A DNA stretch of 64,000 nucleotides from Polynucleobacter necessarius. Lineage in GTDB: Bacteria > Pseudomonadota > Gammaproteobacteria > Burkholderiales > Burkholderiaceae. A program made the translations under genes and the position numbers. The stretch covers positions 1,032,058 to 1,096,057 of the forward strand of contig NZ_LT606946.1 in the NCBI RefSeq assembly GCF_900095175.1, given 5' to 3'. Numbering within the stretch: position 1 is the first letter of the stretch; every line of letters begins with the position of its first letter. Below are positions 52,663-62,050 of the stretch, one piece after another. The notes beneath the pieces were generated by a model that was given only the letters and a program-made list of their open reading frames with translations, was not told the origin of the DNA and ran no database searches.

Positions 52663-53574
52663 TTAAGCACTTTTCCGCGCCGTGGAAGAAACCAATATTC
52701 CGACCACAATCAGGACAAAAGCTAGGCCATGGAAAAGCTGAGGCGGATCCCCCAAAATAGCAGCTGAGAGTAGTGCTGTGAATAAGGGAATGAGATTGGC
52801 AAAGAATGCTGCCACCGTGGGCCCGGCACCGCTGACCCCCAAACCCCAACAGCGGTAGGCAATTAATGATGGGCCGATTGCCACAAAGATGATTAATGCC
52901 CAAGTCCAGTAGTTGAGATCAATATAGGCATACCCTGTAGCAATCTCAACACTCTCAAATAACATCGTCCACATAAATCCAATGAAGACCTGAGCCATCA
53001 AAAACTCAGCCCACGGCCACTGACGCTCAGTACTCTCTCCTGGACGACTAATCATCCAGCTATAGAACGCCCAAAGAATCGTCGCCAACATGATGAATAA
53101 ATCACCCATCACTACTTCCATGCTGAACAGGCTAGCAGGCTCACCACGGGTTAACACTACAGTGACGCCCACTAGAGAAACAAGCGCCCCTAGCATTTGC
53201 AATATTGTTGGCTTAACTTGATACAAGACGGCGCCAATCAAGAGCATCCAGATGGGCATACTGGCACCAATCAGGGTGACATTAATAGCCGTCGAGGTCT
53301 GTAAGGCAAGGTACAGGAGCACGTTATAGCTACCAACCCCTAATAGACCCAAGACTAAAAAGCGGCTTTTGTTTTGCCAAAGAGCGCTACCTGGCTTAAA
53401 AATTTTCCAGCCAAAGGGAAGCAAGAACAAGGCTGCTAAACCCCAGCGAACCGCACTCAAGGCAATCGGGGAGATACTCCCCACCAAAACTCGCCCAGCT
53501 ATCGCATTAGCCGCCCAGAAATGATGGCTAGTGTTAAATAAAAGGCTGTTGATAGGGGTAATTGAGGCATTCAG
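52663..53574 (-). CDS. DMT-superfamily transporter (EamA) with a non-canonical start
   Basis: About 303 residues if started at CTG (53572-53574): NASITPINSLLFNTSHHFWA then ANAIAGRVLVGSISP. The first GTG (53487) begins in the loop after helix 1 and would delete the first transmembrane segment. No ATG, GTG or TTG lies between the upstream TAA and that GTG in a better place. Ten helices in two EamA repeats. Either CTG is used or the start has mutated. Confidence 0.75.
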   Translation of the reverse strand: MNASITPINSLLFNTSHHFWAANAIAGRVLVGSISPIALSAVRWGLAALFLLPFGWKIFKPGSALWQNKSRFLVLGLLGVGSYNVLLYLALQTSTAINVTLIGASMPIWMLLIGAVLYQVKPTILQMLGALVSLVGVTVVLTRGEPASLFSMEVVMGDLFIMLATILWAFYSWMISRPGESTERQWPWAEFLMAQVFIGFMWTMLFESVEIATGYAYIDLNYWTWALIIFVAIGPSLIAYRCWGLGVSGAGPTVAAFFANLIPLFTALLSAAILGDPPQLFHGLAFVLIVVGILVSSTARKSA

Positions 53575-53718
53575 GAGGGTTTAGCTGAGTAAGTGGAGGT
53601 TTATTAAGCCTTAAGAAGGACTTTACCCGAGCATTGTAGAAACAAATGCCTGGTATTGCTAAGATAGAGCTTAAATTAGCGGCATCCATCCAGCATTGGC
53701 AACATAAAAGGGGTTTTA

Positions 53719-54868
53719 GTGGAAATCATCACCAATATTGAAGATTTACGAGTTTTACATCAAAAGCGCACCCCTAAGACGTTCTATGACTATGCAGATT
53801 CTGGTTCATGGACTGCTGAGTCCACTTACCGATCTAACGAATCCGATTTTCAGAAGATCAAACTGCGTCAACGCGTTGCGGTGAATATGACTAACCGTAC
53901 CACCAAAACCACGATGGTAGGTCAAGAGGTGGCAATGCCAGTTGCCCTGGCTCCAACCGGATTAACTGGCATGCAATATGCCAATGGTGAAATCCTGGCT
54001 GCCCGTGCTGCAGAAAAATTTGGCGTTCCTTTCTGCTTATCTACCATGAGCATTTGCTCTATTGAAGATGTCGCAGAACGAACCACTAAACCTTTTTGGT
54101 TTCAGCTCTATGTTATGAAAGACCGTGGCTTCATTGAGCGCCTAATCGAACGTGCCAAAGCAGCCAAATGCTCCGCCCTTGTTCTCACTCTGGATTTACA
54201 AATCCTAGGGCAACGTCACAAAGATTTAAAAAATGGTTTGTCCGCCCCTCCAAAGCTGACACTTACCAACATCATGAACATGATGACGAAGCCACGCTGG
54301 TGCATGGGCATGGCTATGACTCCGCGCAAAACCTTTCGCAATATTGTTGGTCACGCTACTAGTGTTGGCAATATGTCCTCCCTCTCCTCTTGGACGGCTG
54401 AGCAGTTTGACCCTGGCCTTAGTTGGGATGATGTGGAGTGGATTAAAAAAACTCTGGGGTGGCAAGCTCATCATTAAAGGTATTTTGGATGAAGAGGATG
54501 CTCGCCTAGCGGCGAACTCCGGCGCAGATGCATTGATTGTCTCCAATCATGGTGGACGTCAGTTAGACGGCGCTATCTCCAGCATTAAAGCTTTGCCAGG
54601 GATCGTCAATGCAGTTGGCAATGACATTGAAGTTTGGATGGATGGCGGTATTCGATCTGGTCAAGATGTATTGAAAGCTTGGGCGCTCGGTGCACGTGGC
54701 ACCATGATCGGTCGCCCCCTCCTCTATGGCTTGGGTGCCATGGGTGAGGCTGGTGTAACCAAGTGTCTTGAGATAATTCATAAGGAACTGGATATCACAA
54801 TGGCCTTCACAGGGCATCGCGACATTCAAAATGTGACTAAAGATATTTTGTATCCAGGAACTTTTTAA
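53719..54868 (+). pseudogene. lldD: FMN-dependent L-lactate dehydrogenase / 2-hydroxy-acid oxidase with a +1 frameshift
   Basis: Start GTG with AAAGGGG before it. Frame 1 covers VEIITNIEDLRVLHQKRTPK to DDVEWIKK and then leaves frame at an A7 run (54445-54451); six A would read IKKLWGGKLIIKGILDEED. Frame 2 holds the rest, including the active-site SNHGGRQLDG and DGGIRSGQDVLKAWALGARG. The first product (to 54477) lacks the catalytic His and Arg. All other residues fit the family, so the loss is recent or an artefact in the run. Confidence 0.87.
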
Positions 54869-54946
54869 TATTCCACACCTCGCAAATTACCCCGTCCAAG
54901 ACACTGGGGCCCCAGCAGGCCTAGGAATCTTCCAGATTACCGCCTG

Positions 54947-55150
54947 GTGGTTAATAGCGGCAGTTGCTCTATGCACAACGTCGGACTATTTATTATTCCA
55001 GTCATGATTTCAATCGCATTCTTTTTGATTTCAGATATTGATAGTCCTCGTAGCGGCGTAATCCGAATTGACCCACGAAATTTAATTGACTTAAAACACA
55101 ACATAAACACAGTGTCGAGTCCTGCATCCATCATAGGTGGTAAAAAATGA
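54947..55150 (+). pseudogene. C-terminal remnant of a membrane protein
   Basis: 67 open codons with one helix (NVGLFIIPVMISIAFFLI) and SDIDSPRSGVIRIDPRNL, which I associate with the C-terminus of DUF4239/bestrophin-like membrane proteins. No N-terminal part is found upstream, where 54869-54946 is non-coding-looking. Its TGA overlaps the ATG of the next gene. Low-confidence family assignment. Confidence 0.4.
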
Positions 55151-55338
55151 AACGTGTTGTAGATGTATATAAAGACCGAGGTCGTGAACTAGTTTGGACT
55201 TATGTCATTCACCTTGGTAATGCTGAATTTCATCCTGCTCAAATTGACTTTGAACAAGAGGCCCTCAGACTTTCTCAACTTGATAAGCGTGGAACACTGA
55301 ATGAGCTCAGCGCTAAGGCTAGACTCTCCGTTCGATAA
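55147..55338 (+). CDS. Conserved-looking small protein, unknown function
   Basis: 63 residues: MKRVVDVYKDRGRELVWTYV and PAQIDFEQEALRLSQLDKRG. Soluble, mixed charge. ATG overlaps the previous stop (ATGA), so it was coupled to the membrane protein that is now a fragment. I recognise no domain. Confidence 0.6.
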   Translation: MKRVVDVYKDRGRELVWTYVIHLGNAEFHPAQIDFEQEALRLSQLDKRGTLNELSAKARLSVR

Positions 55339-55360
55339 CTTTTCACTTCAACTTTGATAT

Positions 55361-55537
55361 ATGAAACCCTTAAGCAAAAAAGCCAAGATGGCAATTGGCT
55401 GGACAATTTTGATGACTGTTATCGGCACTGCCATGCTGCATCAATGGGAATTCTTTGCCATGGGTTGCGCTTCAATTGCGCTACTACTCGTTGCGAACCA
55501 CTACGATCTACTGAAAGATCCTGAAGACAAAAAGTAA
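55361..55537 (+). CDS. Small membrane protein (58 residues)
   Basis: MKPLSKKAKMAIGWTILMTV then AMLHQWEFFAMGCASIALLL and a hydrophilic tail NHYDLLKDPEDKK. Two membrane helices with a positive N-terminus. It is 22 bases after the preceding gene and ends at the terminator. No family recognised. Confidence 0.6.
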   Translation: MKPLSKKAKMAIGWTILMTVIGTAMLHQWEFFAMGCASIALLLVANHYDLLKDPEDKK

Positions 55538-55561
55538 GGCCTCCATCTTTCGATAGAGGCC
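55538..55561. terminator. Bidirectional terminator
   Basis: GGCCTC-C-ATC-TTTC-GAT-A-GAGGCC hairpin between convergent genes; AA precedes it, and CCTTAATGGTTTTTT follows on the plus strand. Confidence 0.7.
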
Positions 55562-55579
55562 CTTAATGGTTTTTTAAGA

Positions 55580-56680
55580 TTACAGCGTTGGGTAGTCTGC
55601 ATATCCGACTTCTGCCCCACCATAAAACGTTGCACGGTCATAAGCATTCAGGGCTGCGCCCTGCTGGAAACGCTCAGCTAAATCTGGATTGGCAATATAC
55701 AAACGACCATAAGCTACAGCGTCTGCCAAGCCAGCCTCTAAAACAGCTTCGCCCATGGCTTGATCATATCCGCCGGCACTGATGAATTGGCCTTGATATC
55801 CGGCCCGGAAAATCTCTGAAGTAATTGGCGCCTCAGAGTTCACATGATCATTACCGCCAGCAGTAGTAGATCGCGGCTCAATCATATGAACATAGGACAA
55901 CTGATAGCCATTGAGCTTTTGAATCACTGCATTGAACAAGGCAATTGGATCGCTATCAGCAATATCATTAAAGCTACCGTATGGTGACAAACGAACACCA
56001 ATACGATCGCTTGAAAAGACTTTGGCAATAGATTCAATCACTTCTCCTAGTAGGCGAAGACGATTTTCAATTGAGCCTCCATACCCATCAGTACGTTGAT
56101 TCGTTTTATCTTGTAAAAACTGATCCAACAAATAACCATTGGCGGAGTGAATTTCCACACCATCAAAACCTGCTGCTTTGGCATTGGCAGCAGCCAATTC
56201 AAAATCTTTTAATAGGCGAGCAATATCCGCAGTCGTCATTGCCTTAGGAGTTTCGTAATCGTGCAACTTCCAGTCAGCGCTGTAAGTTTGGCCTGCGGGC
56301 GCAATAGCAGATGGAGCCTCAGGGATACCCTGCTCAGGATGCAATGAGGAATGAGAAATACGACCTACATGCCATAGTTGAGCAACCATCTTGCCACCCT
56401 TGACATGCACCGCACTCACAATCTCTTTCCAAGCAGCTGTTTGCTCGGCAGAATAAATTCCAGGGGTTGCTGGATAGCCTTTGCCGATAGCAGAAATTTG
56501 CGTTGCTTCACTGATGATGAGACCAGCACTTGCTCTTTGTGCATAGTATGTTTTTGCTAAAGGGCTTGGTACATCCCCTTCGATAGCGCGCATTCTGGTG
56601 AGCGGCGCCATCACCAGGCGATTTTTTAATTCAATAGCGCCAAGTTTGACGGGGGTAAACATCATTTCTTTTCCAGACAT
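55580..56680 (-). CDS. Old yellow enzyme, alkene reductase (NemA-like)
   Basis: 366-residue FMN TIM barrel. LKNRLVMAPLTRMRAIEGDV, AQLWHVGRISH, FDGVEIHSANGYLLDQFLQD (active-site pair H-x-x-N region) and VAYGRLYIANPDL are the family motifs. It reduces activated alkenes and nitro compounds with NAD(P)H. Start ATG preceded by AAAAGGAAG. Next to oxyR, so a stress role is likely. Confidence 0.92.
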   Translation of the reverse strand: MSGKEMMFTPVKLGAIELKNRLVMAPLTRMRAIEGDVPSPLAKTYYAQRASAGLIISEATQISAIGKGYPATPGIYSAEQTAAWKEIVSAVHVKGGKMVAQLWHVGRISHSSLHPEQGIPEAPSAIAPAGQTYSADWKLHDYETPKAMTTADIARLLKDFELAAANAKAAGFDGVEIHSANGYLLDQFLQDKTNQRTDGYGGSIENRLRLLGEVIESIAKVFSSDRIGVRLSPYGSFNDIADSDPIALFNAVIQKLNGYQLSYVHMIEPRSTTAGGNDHVNSEAPITSEIFRAGYQGQFISAGGYDQAMGEAVLEAGLADAVAYGRLYIANPDLAERFQQGAALNAYDRATFYGGAEVGYADYPTL

Positions 56681-56757
56681 GAACTACTTCCTTTTAATTG
56701 GATACGCCAATTGAAGGACAACTTTAGCAGGGATAGCAGAGTCATGCAGTCGCTCTA

Positions 56758-57714
56758 CTAGACTCTTTGAAAACTCTTTCGACTGCCACGACTAATCCTT
56801 GGGCTAGATTTAAATCTAGCCTCTATACCCTCAGCGAGCGCCTGAAACTCCTCAAGATGTGCGGTAGAAGCCCGAGCAACCAGTGCGATAACCCTCTTAG
56901 GGGCAGGCGGAGCCAATGGACGAGCAACCAATGTCGTGCCATTTAAAAGCCCTCCTTTAATCGCCATCTCAGGCAATAGTGCAATGCCCATACCGGACTC
57001 CACCATTTGCAACAAAGTCAGCAAACTCGTCGCTTCCACACCATCTGCATTCCGAATATCAGAGCGCTTACAGGCCTGCATAGTGTGATCGCGAAGGCAG
57101 TGGCCTTCCTCTAGCAACAATAAGCGTTCAGCCATTTTTGCAGGCAAATGAATTTCCTTACCCTTTAGGGCTGGGTCGTCTTCTCTGGCTACTACCCAAA
57201 ATTCATCGATAAAGAGTTCTTTTACCAGCAATCCGGCCGTGTCATATGGCAAAGCAATTAATGCAAAGTCCAGCTGATGATCAACCAAGCGCGACAATAA
57301 ATTAGCGGTTAAATCTTCGCGCAAGGCAACTTTTAGATGAGGATAGTGTTCCCGAATATCAGGCAGAACATTTGGCAACAAAAATGGTGCGATGGTTGGA
57401 ATTACGCCAAGACGAATTGTTCCTGACATCGGCTTGCTAGCGGCATCCGCATATTCCACCAAATCTTGAGAGGAAGCCAAGATCATCTTCGCCCTCTCCA
57501 GAATCTCCATACCAATTGGAGTAATGGCCACGTTTTGGCGATCTCGCTCCACCAAGCGCACGCCTAGACCATCCTCAAACTCCTTTAACCCTGCACTCAA
57601 GGTCGACTGACCAACGAAACAGGCCTCTGCAGCCCTAGTAAAGTTCAGCTCTTGAGCAATGGCTACAAAATAGCGCAACTGACGTAATGAAGGTAGAGCA
57701 GCCATTATTTGCAA
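56758..57714 (-). CDS. oxyR: LysR-type regulator, OxyR
   Basis: 318 residues. HTH: LPSLRQLRYFVAIAQELNFT and FVGQSTLSAGLKEFEDGLG. The redox cysteines appear as EEGHCLRDHTMQACKRSD (C-x-x-x-D-H...C), the peroxide sensor disulfide pair. Divergent from rubrerythrin with a 131-base A+T-rich intergenic region (57715-57845) that likely holds its binding site (T/A-rich, ATAATCAATTTATTAG). Confidence 0.92.
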   Translation of the reverse strand: MQIMAALPSLRQLRYFVAIAQELNFTRAAEACFVGQSTLSAGLKEFEDGLGVRLVERDRQNVAITPIGMEILERAKMILASSQDLVEYADAASKPMSGTIRLGVIPTIAPFLLPNVLPDIREHYPHLKVALREDLTANLLSRLVDHQLDFALIALPYDTAGLLVKELFIDEFWVVAREDDPALKGKEIHLPAKMAERLLLLEEGHCLRDHTMQACKRSDIRNADGVEATSLLTLLQMVESGMGIALLPEMAIKGGLLNGTTLVARPLAPPAPKRVIALVARASTAHLEEFQALAEGIEARFKSSPRISRGSRKSFQRV

Positions 57715-57845
57715 AACTCCCTATAATCAATTTATTAGATAAATATTATCATTATTATTCATTGGACTGATTATATTTTGAGGTTCAGAATTCGTTCCAT
57801 GGTGTTTAAACACCTTTTACCAATCAATATGAAAAGGAATGAAAA

Positions 57846-58331
57846 ATGGCACGTCCAGAAATTAAAACCATCCAAAACTTAGAGTCTGCTTTTGCAGGTG
57901 AATCTATGGCGCATATCAAGTATCGTTATTTTGCAAAATTAGCACGTGCTGCTGGCGATATTGAAACCGCTGAAATCTTTGAGGCAACCGCAGATCAAGA
58001 AGTCATGCATGCCTTTGGTCACCTCGATTTACTCTACCCTGCTAACACCATTACTCCTACTCGCGCCTTAGAGATCGCTATCGAGGGTGAGACATACGAA
58101 TACACCGAAATGTACCCAACTTTCCGCAAAACAGCGGTAGATGAAGGCAATACAGCGGCGGTAATGGAGATTGATGAGCAAATTGCTGAATCAAAAGAGC
58201 ATGCTGAGCAATTTCAAGCCATGTTGGCAAAAGCAGCAAAACGCTTTGCGGCCTTGGCTAATGTAGAGGAGCGCCATGCCAACCACTACAAAAAAGCCTT
58301 AGAAAAAGCTAAGGAATTTGCGGCAACCTGA
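57846..58331 (+). CDS. Rubrerythrin (di-iron peroxidase, no rubredoxin domain)
   Basis: 161 residues, four-helix bundle. Di-iron ligands lie in SAFAGESMAHIKYRYF, EIFEATADQEVMHAFGH and the later EIDEQIAESKEHAEQF. The C-terminal rubredoxin domain of classic rubrerythrin is absent; a separate rubredoxin gene follows. It reduces hydrogen peroxide with electrons from rubredoxin. OxyR-linked. Confidence 0.92.
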   Translation: MARPEIKTIQNLESAFAGESMAHIKYRYFAKLARAAGDIETAEIFEATADQEVMHAFGHLDLLYPANTITPTRALEIAIEGETYEYTEMYPTFRKTAVDEGNTAAVMEIDEQIAESKEHAEQFQAMLAKAAKRFAALANVEERHANHYKKALEKAKEFAAT

Positions 58332-58393
58332 GCAAGCTCGGAAATAAAACAGAATTAAATTTAAACTGATTAAATTATCTTAAAGGAATTATC

Positions 58394-58561
58394 ATGAAAT
58401 CTTGGCAATGTATCGTATGTGGCTTTATCGATGACGAAGCAAAAGGCTTACCAGAAGACGGCATTCCAGCAGGCACTGCTTGGGCTGACATTCCAGAAGA
58501 TTGGGAGTACCCAGACTGTGGAGTAGCAAAGTCTGATTTTGAAATGGTTCAAGTTTCTTAA
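58394..58561 (+). CDS. Rubredoxin lacking one of the four cysteine ligands
   Basis: 55 residues: [20 protein letters not shown], then [17 protein letters not shown]. Rubredoxins bind iron with C-x2-C and C-P-x-C. Here the first pair is intact (Cys6, Cys9) and Cys42 is present, but position 39 is Tyr (TAC at 58508-58510) where Cys (TGC) is expected. One G-to-A change explains this. The AAAGGAATT site before ATG and the operon position confirm the gene. Electron transfer is probably lost or altered. Confidence 0.85.
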   Translation: MKSWQCIVCGFIDDEAKGLPEDGIPAGTAWADIPEDWEYPDCGVAKSDFEMVQVS

Positions 58562-58609
58562 TTCAAGCCTTACATCACTCATTTAACTGCGTTACTAGGG
58601 AGTCCAGCT

Positions 58610-59779
58610 TTGGATCATCAGAATCAATCATCTCCATCAGGAATTGTCATCATTGGTAGCGGCTTAGCTGGCTTTACAGTTATTCGCGAATTGCGCAAGC
58701 TTGATAAAGCAGTGCCGATCACTCTGGTGACTCGCGAGCCAGGCTACTTTTATTCAAAGCCCATGCTCTCTACTGCATTAGCGAGCAATAAGTCTGCAGA
58801 GCAATTGGTCTCTACTAACGCTGAGGGTATGGCGACTCAATTGGAGATTACGATTTTGGGAAATGCTGATGTACTGGCTATTGACACCGCTTCTCAGACC
58901 ATTGAAACCTCCAAAGGAAATATTTCCTATGGCAAGCTAGTGCTTGGTTTGGGTGCCGATCAGATTAGACTTCCTTTGCAGGGTAATGCTGCTCAAGAAG
59001 TGATTACAGTAAATGATCTGGATGAGTATGCCCAATTTCGCAAGGTAATCGAAGGCAAAAAACGTATTGTGATTTTAGGAGCAGGTCTCATTGGCTGCGA
59101 ATTTGCAAACGATTTGATTTTGGGTTCATACGAAGTTGATGTGATTGATCTAGCGCCCCAAGCCTTGGGTCGACTCCTACCTGAAGCAGCAGCACAAGCA
59201 CTTCAAACTAAGTTAAGCGAGGTGGGTGTTCGTTGGCACTTTGGGACTACCGTGCAAACAATTGATCGCAACGGTGAAACCCTCACAGTGACACTCGCCA
59301 ATGGAACGGTGATCACTAGTGATGTATTTCTATCGGCAGTAGGCTTAAAGCCGCGACTGGATTTGGCTAAAGCGGCTGGCATTAAAACAGGTGCTGGAAT
59401 TATGGTTAATCGCCAGTTGGAGACTAGCGCAAAGAATGTCTATGCCATCGGTGACTGCGCTGAAGTCGATGGCTTGGTTCTGCCATATGTCATGCCAATT
59501 ATGCAGGCAGCACGCGCTTTGGCGCCAAACCTTCTTGGGCAGCCTACCGCCCTCACCTACCCTGCTATGCCGGTAATGGTGAAGACTCCAGCACTACCAA
59601 CGATAGTTTCTCCACCAGCTAAAGGTGCGCTTGGGGATTGGAAAATCAATACCGTGGAAGGTGGCCTTGAGGCACGCTTTGAGTCGGGTGATGGCAAGCT
59701 GCTAGGTTTTGCTCTACTGGGAGCAGCAACAGCGCAACGCGGAGCCCTCACAAAAGAGTTGCCGCCAATATTGCAATAA
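58610..59779 (+). CDS. Rubredoxin-NAD(+) reductase-like flavoprotein
   Basis: 389 residues. FAD site GIVIIGSGLAGFTVIRELRK, NAD site RIVILGAGLIGCEFANDLIL, and VYAIGDCAEVDG. The start is TTG (LDHQNQSS). It feeds electrons from NADH to rubredoxin and so to rubrerythrin. It starts 48 bases after the rubredoxin gene. Intact. Confidence 0.9.
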   Translation: MDHQNQSSPSGIVIIGSGLAGFTVIRELRKLDKAVPITLVTREPGYFYSKPMLSTALASNKSAEQLVSTNAEGMATQLEITILGNADVLAIDTASQTIETSKGNISYGKLVLGLGADQIRLPLQGNAAQEVITVNDLDEYAQFRKVIEGKKRIVILGAGLIGCEFANDLILGSYEVDVIDLAPQALGRLLPEAAAQALQTKLSEVGVRWHFGTTVQTIDRNGETLTVTLANGTVITSDVFLSAVGLKPRLDLAKAAGIKTGAGIMVNRQLETSAKNVYAIGDCAEVDGLVLPYVMPIMQAARALAPNLLGQPTALTYPAMPVMVKTPALPTIVSPPAKGALGDWKINTVEGGLEARFESGDGKLLGFALLGAATAQRGALTKELPPILQ

Positions 59780-59838
59780 GCGGTAACTTTTTATCGCTTA
59801 TTCAAATCGTTTTTGCAACAACATTATGGAATAAGAAT

Positions 59839-59863
59839 AAGGCCCGCAATTGCGGGCCTTTTT
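59839..59863. terminator. Terminator after the rubredoxin reductase gene
   Basis: AAGGCCCGC-AATT-GCGGGCCTT followed by TTT, a perfect 9-bp stem between convergent genes. Confidence 0.92.
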
Positions 59864-59879
59864 AATGAACTACTCCCAC

Positions 59880-60494
59880 TTACTTAAGCAAGTGCGACAA
59901 ACTAAGTTGCATTATGGGATTGGGCGACCCCATCAAGAACAACATTGGGATAGAAAGCATCGTATTGAAGCGTGAAACTAACATCGCAACACGCGCAGAC
60001 TTCGCCTTCACATCCGGCTCAACCGCAACAATGCCTAGGGCACGTTTCTGAAGTGGCCAAATAATGAACCAAACATTGAACGCCATTACCAGTGCAATCC
60101 ACATACCTAAGCCGATTGCACGAAATGGCGCTTGCAAAGTGAATGCTTGATGCGCATAGCCATTCAAAACGGCCAAGATCATCCCGCTAACAACGGTAAA
60201 CAAAGCTGCCCAACGGAACCAAAATAACGCTGTTGGGGCAATTACCTTGCCAATGGCTGGCTTTTGCTCATCAGGAATTTTTGGCATCGAAGGAATTTGT
60301 ACAAAATTGAAGTGCCACAGCAAACCAACCCACATCACGCCAACCATCACGTGAATCCAGCGGAATAAAAATGGCAACTCAATGGAGTTCAGATTGGCAC
60401 CTAAGCCAAAAACAATTAAAGCAAGGAGAACAAATCCAGCTAAAACTGTGCGCCCTAATGAGGTAAAGATAGATGCCATCAAAAACTTTCGCAA
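59880..60494 (-). CDS. Membrane protein of the PuuD-like (urate hydroxylase N-terminal) family
   Basis: 204 residues, about five helices. LFRWIHVMVGVMWVGLLWHF, NFVQIPSMPKIPDEQKPAIG and IAPTALFWFRWAALFTVVSG match the membrane domain that in PuuD precedes a cytochrome c. Here the cytochrome part is absent. A heme or quinone role is likely; urate is not implied. It lies 20 bases downstream of sodB. Confidence 0.78.
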   Translation of the reverse strand: MRKFLMASIFTSLGRTVLAGFVLLALIVFGLGANLNSIELPFLFRWIHVMVGVMWVGLLWHFNFVQIPSMPKIPDEQKPAIGKVIAPTALFWFRWAALFTVVSGMILAVLNGYAHQAFTLQAPFRAIGLGMWIALVMAFNVWFIIWPLQKRALGIVAVEPDVKAKSARVAMLVSRFNTMLSIPMLFLMGSPNPIMQLSLSHLLK

Positions 60495-60514
60495 TAAACA
60501 GTAGTTAAGCGAGA

Positions 60515-61096
60515 TTAAGCAAAATTCTTGCTAGCAAAATCCCAATTCACTACATTCCAGAAATTCTCCAAATACTTTGGACGTGCATTGCGCGTATCAA
60601 TGTAATAAGCATGCTCCCATACATCGCAAGTCATGAGTGGCTTTGCATCAGTAGTCAGCGGTGTAGCAGCATTACTAGTTGAAACTAAATCGAGAGAGCC
60701 ATCAGCCTTCTTCACCAACCAAGCCCAACCAGATCCAAAAGTGCCAATTGCACATTTTACAAACTCTTCTTTGAATTTATCAAAAGAACCCCACTTAGCG
60801 TTGATTGCATCAGCCAAAGGACCAGTTGGAGCACCGCCACCATTTGGCTTCATGCTATTCCAGTAAAAGGCATGGTTCCATACTTGAGCCGCATTATTAA
60901 AAACACCGCCAGCAGATTTTTTAACAATGTCTTCTAAGGATGCATTTTCAAACTCAGTACCTTTAATTAAGTTATTGAGATTGGTGACATAAGTTTGGTG
61001 GTGCTTACCGTAGTGAAACTCTAGCGTTTCTTTAGAAATGAATGGGGAAAGCGCATCCAATGCGTAAGGTAACTGAGGTAATGTGTGTTCCATCAT
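60515..61096 (-). CDS. sodB: Superoxide dismutase (Fe)
   Basis: 193 residues. Metal ligands: His in [23 protein letters not shown], and D/H in [26 protein letters not shown] and the length indicate the iron type. AAAGGAAAAAATG start. Cytoplasmic superoxide removal, matching the nearby peroxide set. Confidence 0.96.
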   Translation of the reverse strand: MMEHTLPQLPYALDALSPFISKETLEFHYGKHHQTYVTNLNNLIKGTEFENASLEDIVKKSAGGVFNNAAQVWNHAFYWNSMKPNGGGAPTGPLADAINAKWGSFDKFKEEFVKCAIGTFGSGWAWLVKKADGSLDLVSTSNAATPLTTDAKPLMTCDVWEHAYYIDTRNARPKYLENFWNVVNWDFASKNFA

Positions 61097-61190
61097 TTTT
61101 TCCTTTAAAGACGTGTTAATAATTGGCTATAGGGCCATATTCGACCTAACTATAGACGATTCTGACGATTTTGTTTGAGCGTGAAATAAA

Positions 61191-61213
61191 TGGGGCTGAC
61201 TGTATCAGCCCCA
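61191..61213 (-). terminator. Terminator of the 3-hydroxybutyrate dehydrogenase gene
   Basis: TGGGGCTGA-CTGTA-TCAGCCCCA; on the minus strand followed by TTTATTT. It ends 12 bases behind the stop. Confidence 0.85.
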
Positions 61214-61224
61214 CCCGAGGATTA

Positions 61225-61998
61225 CTAGGCTGTCCAGCCACCATCCATATTCCAAGCCACTCCACGCACCTCTGAGGCGTCGGGACCGCAAAGGAAGATT
61301 GCTAATGCAGCCAATTGCTCTGGAGCCACGAATTCACCGGAGGGCTGCTTCTCGGAAACCAAAGCCTTTTTAGCCTCTTCATTTGAAACTCCATCACGCT
61401 CTGCACGGGCATCTACTTGTTTTTGAACCAAGGGTGTAAGGACCCATCCTGGGCAAATCGCATTGCAAGTGATTCCAGTTTTAGCATTCTCAAGAGCAGT
61501 GACTTTAGTTAAACCAACAATGCCATGCTTAGCAGCTACATAAGCGGACTTTTGAACTGAACCCACCAAACCATGCACAGAGGCAATATTGATAATGCGA
61601 CCCCAGTTACGCTTCTTCATTCCAGGCAAGGCATGATGAGAGGTATAGAAAGCTGAACTGAGGTTAATAGCAATAATGGATTCCCATTTGTCTGCCGGAA
61701 AATCTTCCACATTAGCTGTGTACTGAATACCTGCATTGTTCACCAAGATATCAAGTGATCCAAAACGTGTTTCAGTTTGCTTAATCAGATCTTCAATCTC
61801 GGCAGGCTTACTCATATCAGCGCCGTGATAATCCACCTCTACTCCGCATGCTTTGATCGCAGCGATAGCGGCATCTTTTTCACCAAAACCGTTGACCATG
61901 ATGTTAACGCCCTGCTTTGCCAATCCAATGGCCATTGCCAAACCGATACCGCTAGTAGAACCAGTGACCAGCGCCGTTTTACCTTTTAATTGAGACAT
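61225..61998 (-). CDS. D-3-hydroxybutyrate dehydrogenase
   Basis: 257-residue SDR. NAD site ALVTGSTSGIGLAMAIGLAK, catalytic Ser and Tyr in RIINIASVHGLVGSVQKSAY and AAKHGIVGLTKV. CNAICPGWVLTPLVQKQVD is typical of hydroxybutyrate dehydrogenase. It converts 3-hydroxybutyrate to acetoacetate in PHB breakdown. Intact. Confidence 0.9.
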   Translation of the reverse strand: MSQLKGKTALVTGSTSGIGLAMAIGLAKQGVNIMVNGFGEKDAAIAAIKACGVEVDYHGADMSKPAEIEDLIKQTETRFGSLDILVNNAGIQYTANVEDFPADKWESIIAINLSSAFYTSHHALPGMKKRNWGRIINIASVHGLVGSVQKSAYVAAKHGIVGLTKVTALENAKTGITCNAICPGWVLTPLVQKQVDARAERDGVSNEEAKKALVSEKQPSGEFVAPEQLAALAIFLCGPDASEVRGVAWNMDGGWTA

Positions 61999-62050
61999 GA
62001 ATGCCCTCTAGAGAAATTGACAAGAAAAACATAGGATACAACGGAAGAAA

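Noticed and set aside
53488..53718. Possible insertion sequence scar near the EamA and lldD genes
   Set aside because: No inverted repeats, target duplication or transposase fragment visible; the frames on both sides continue normally.
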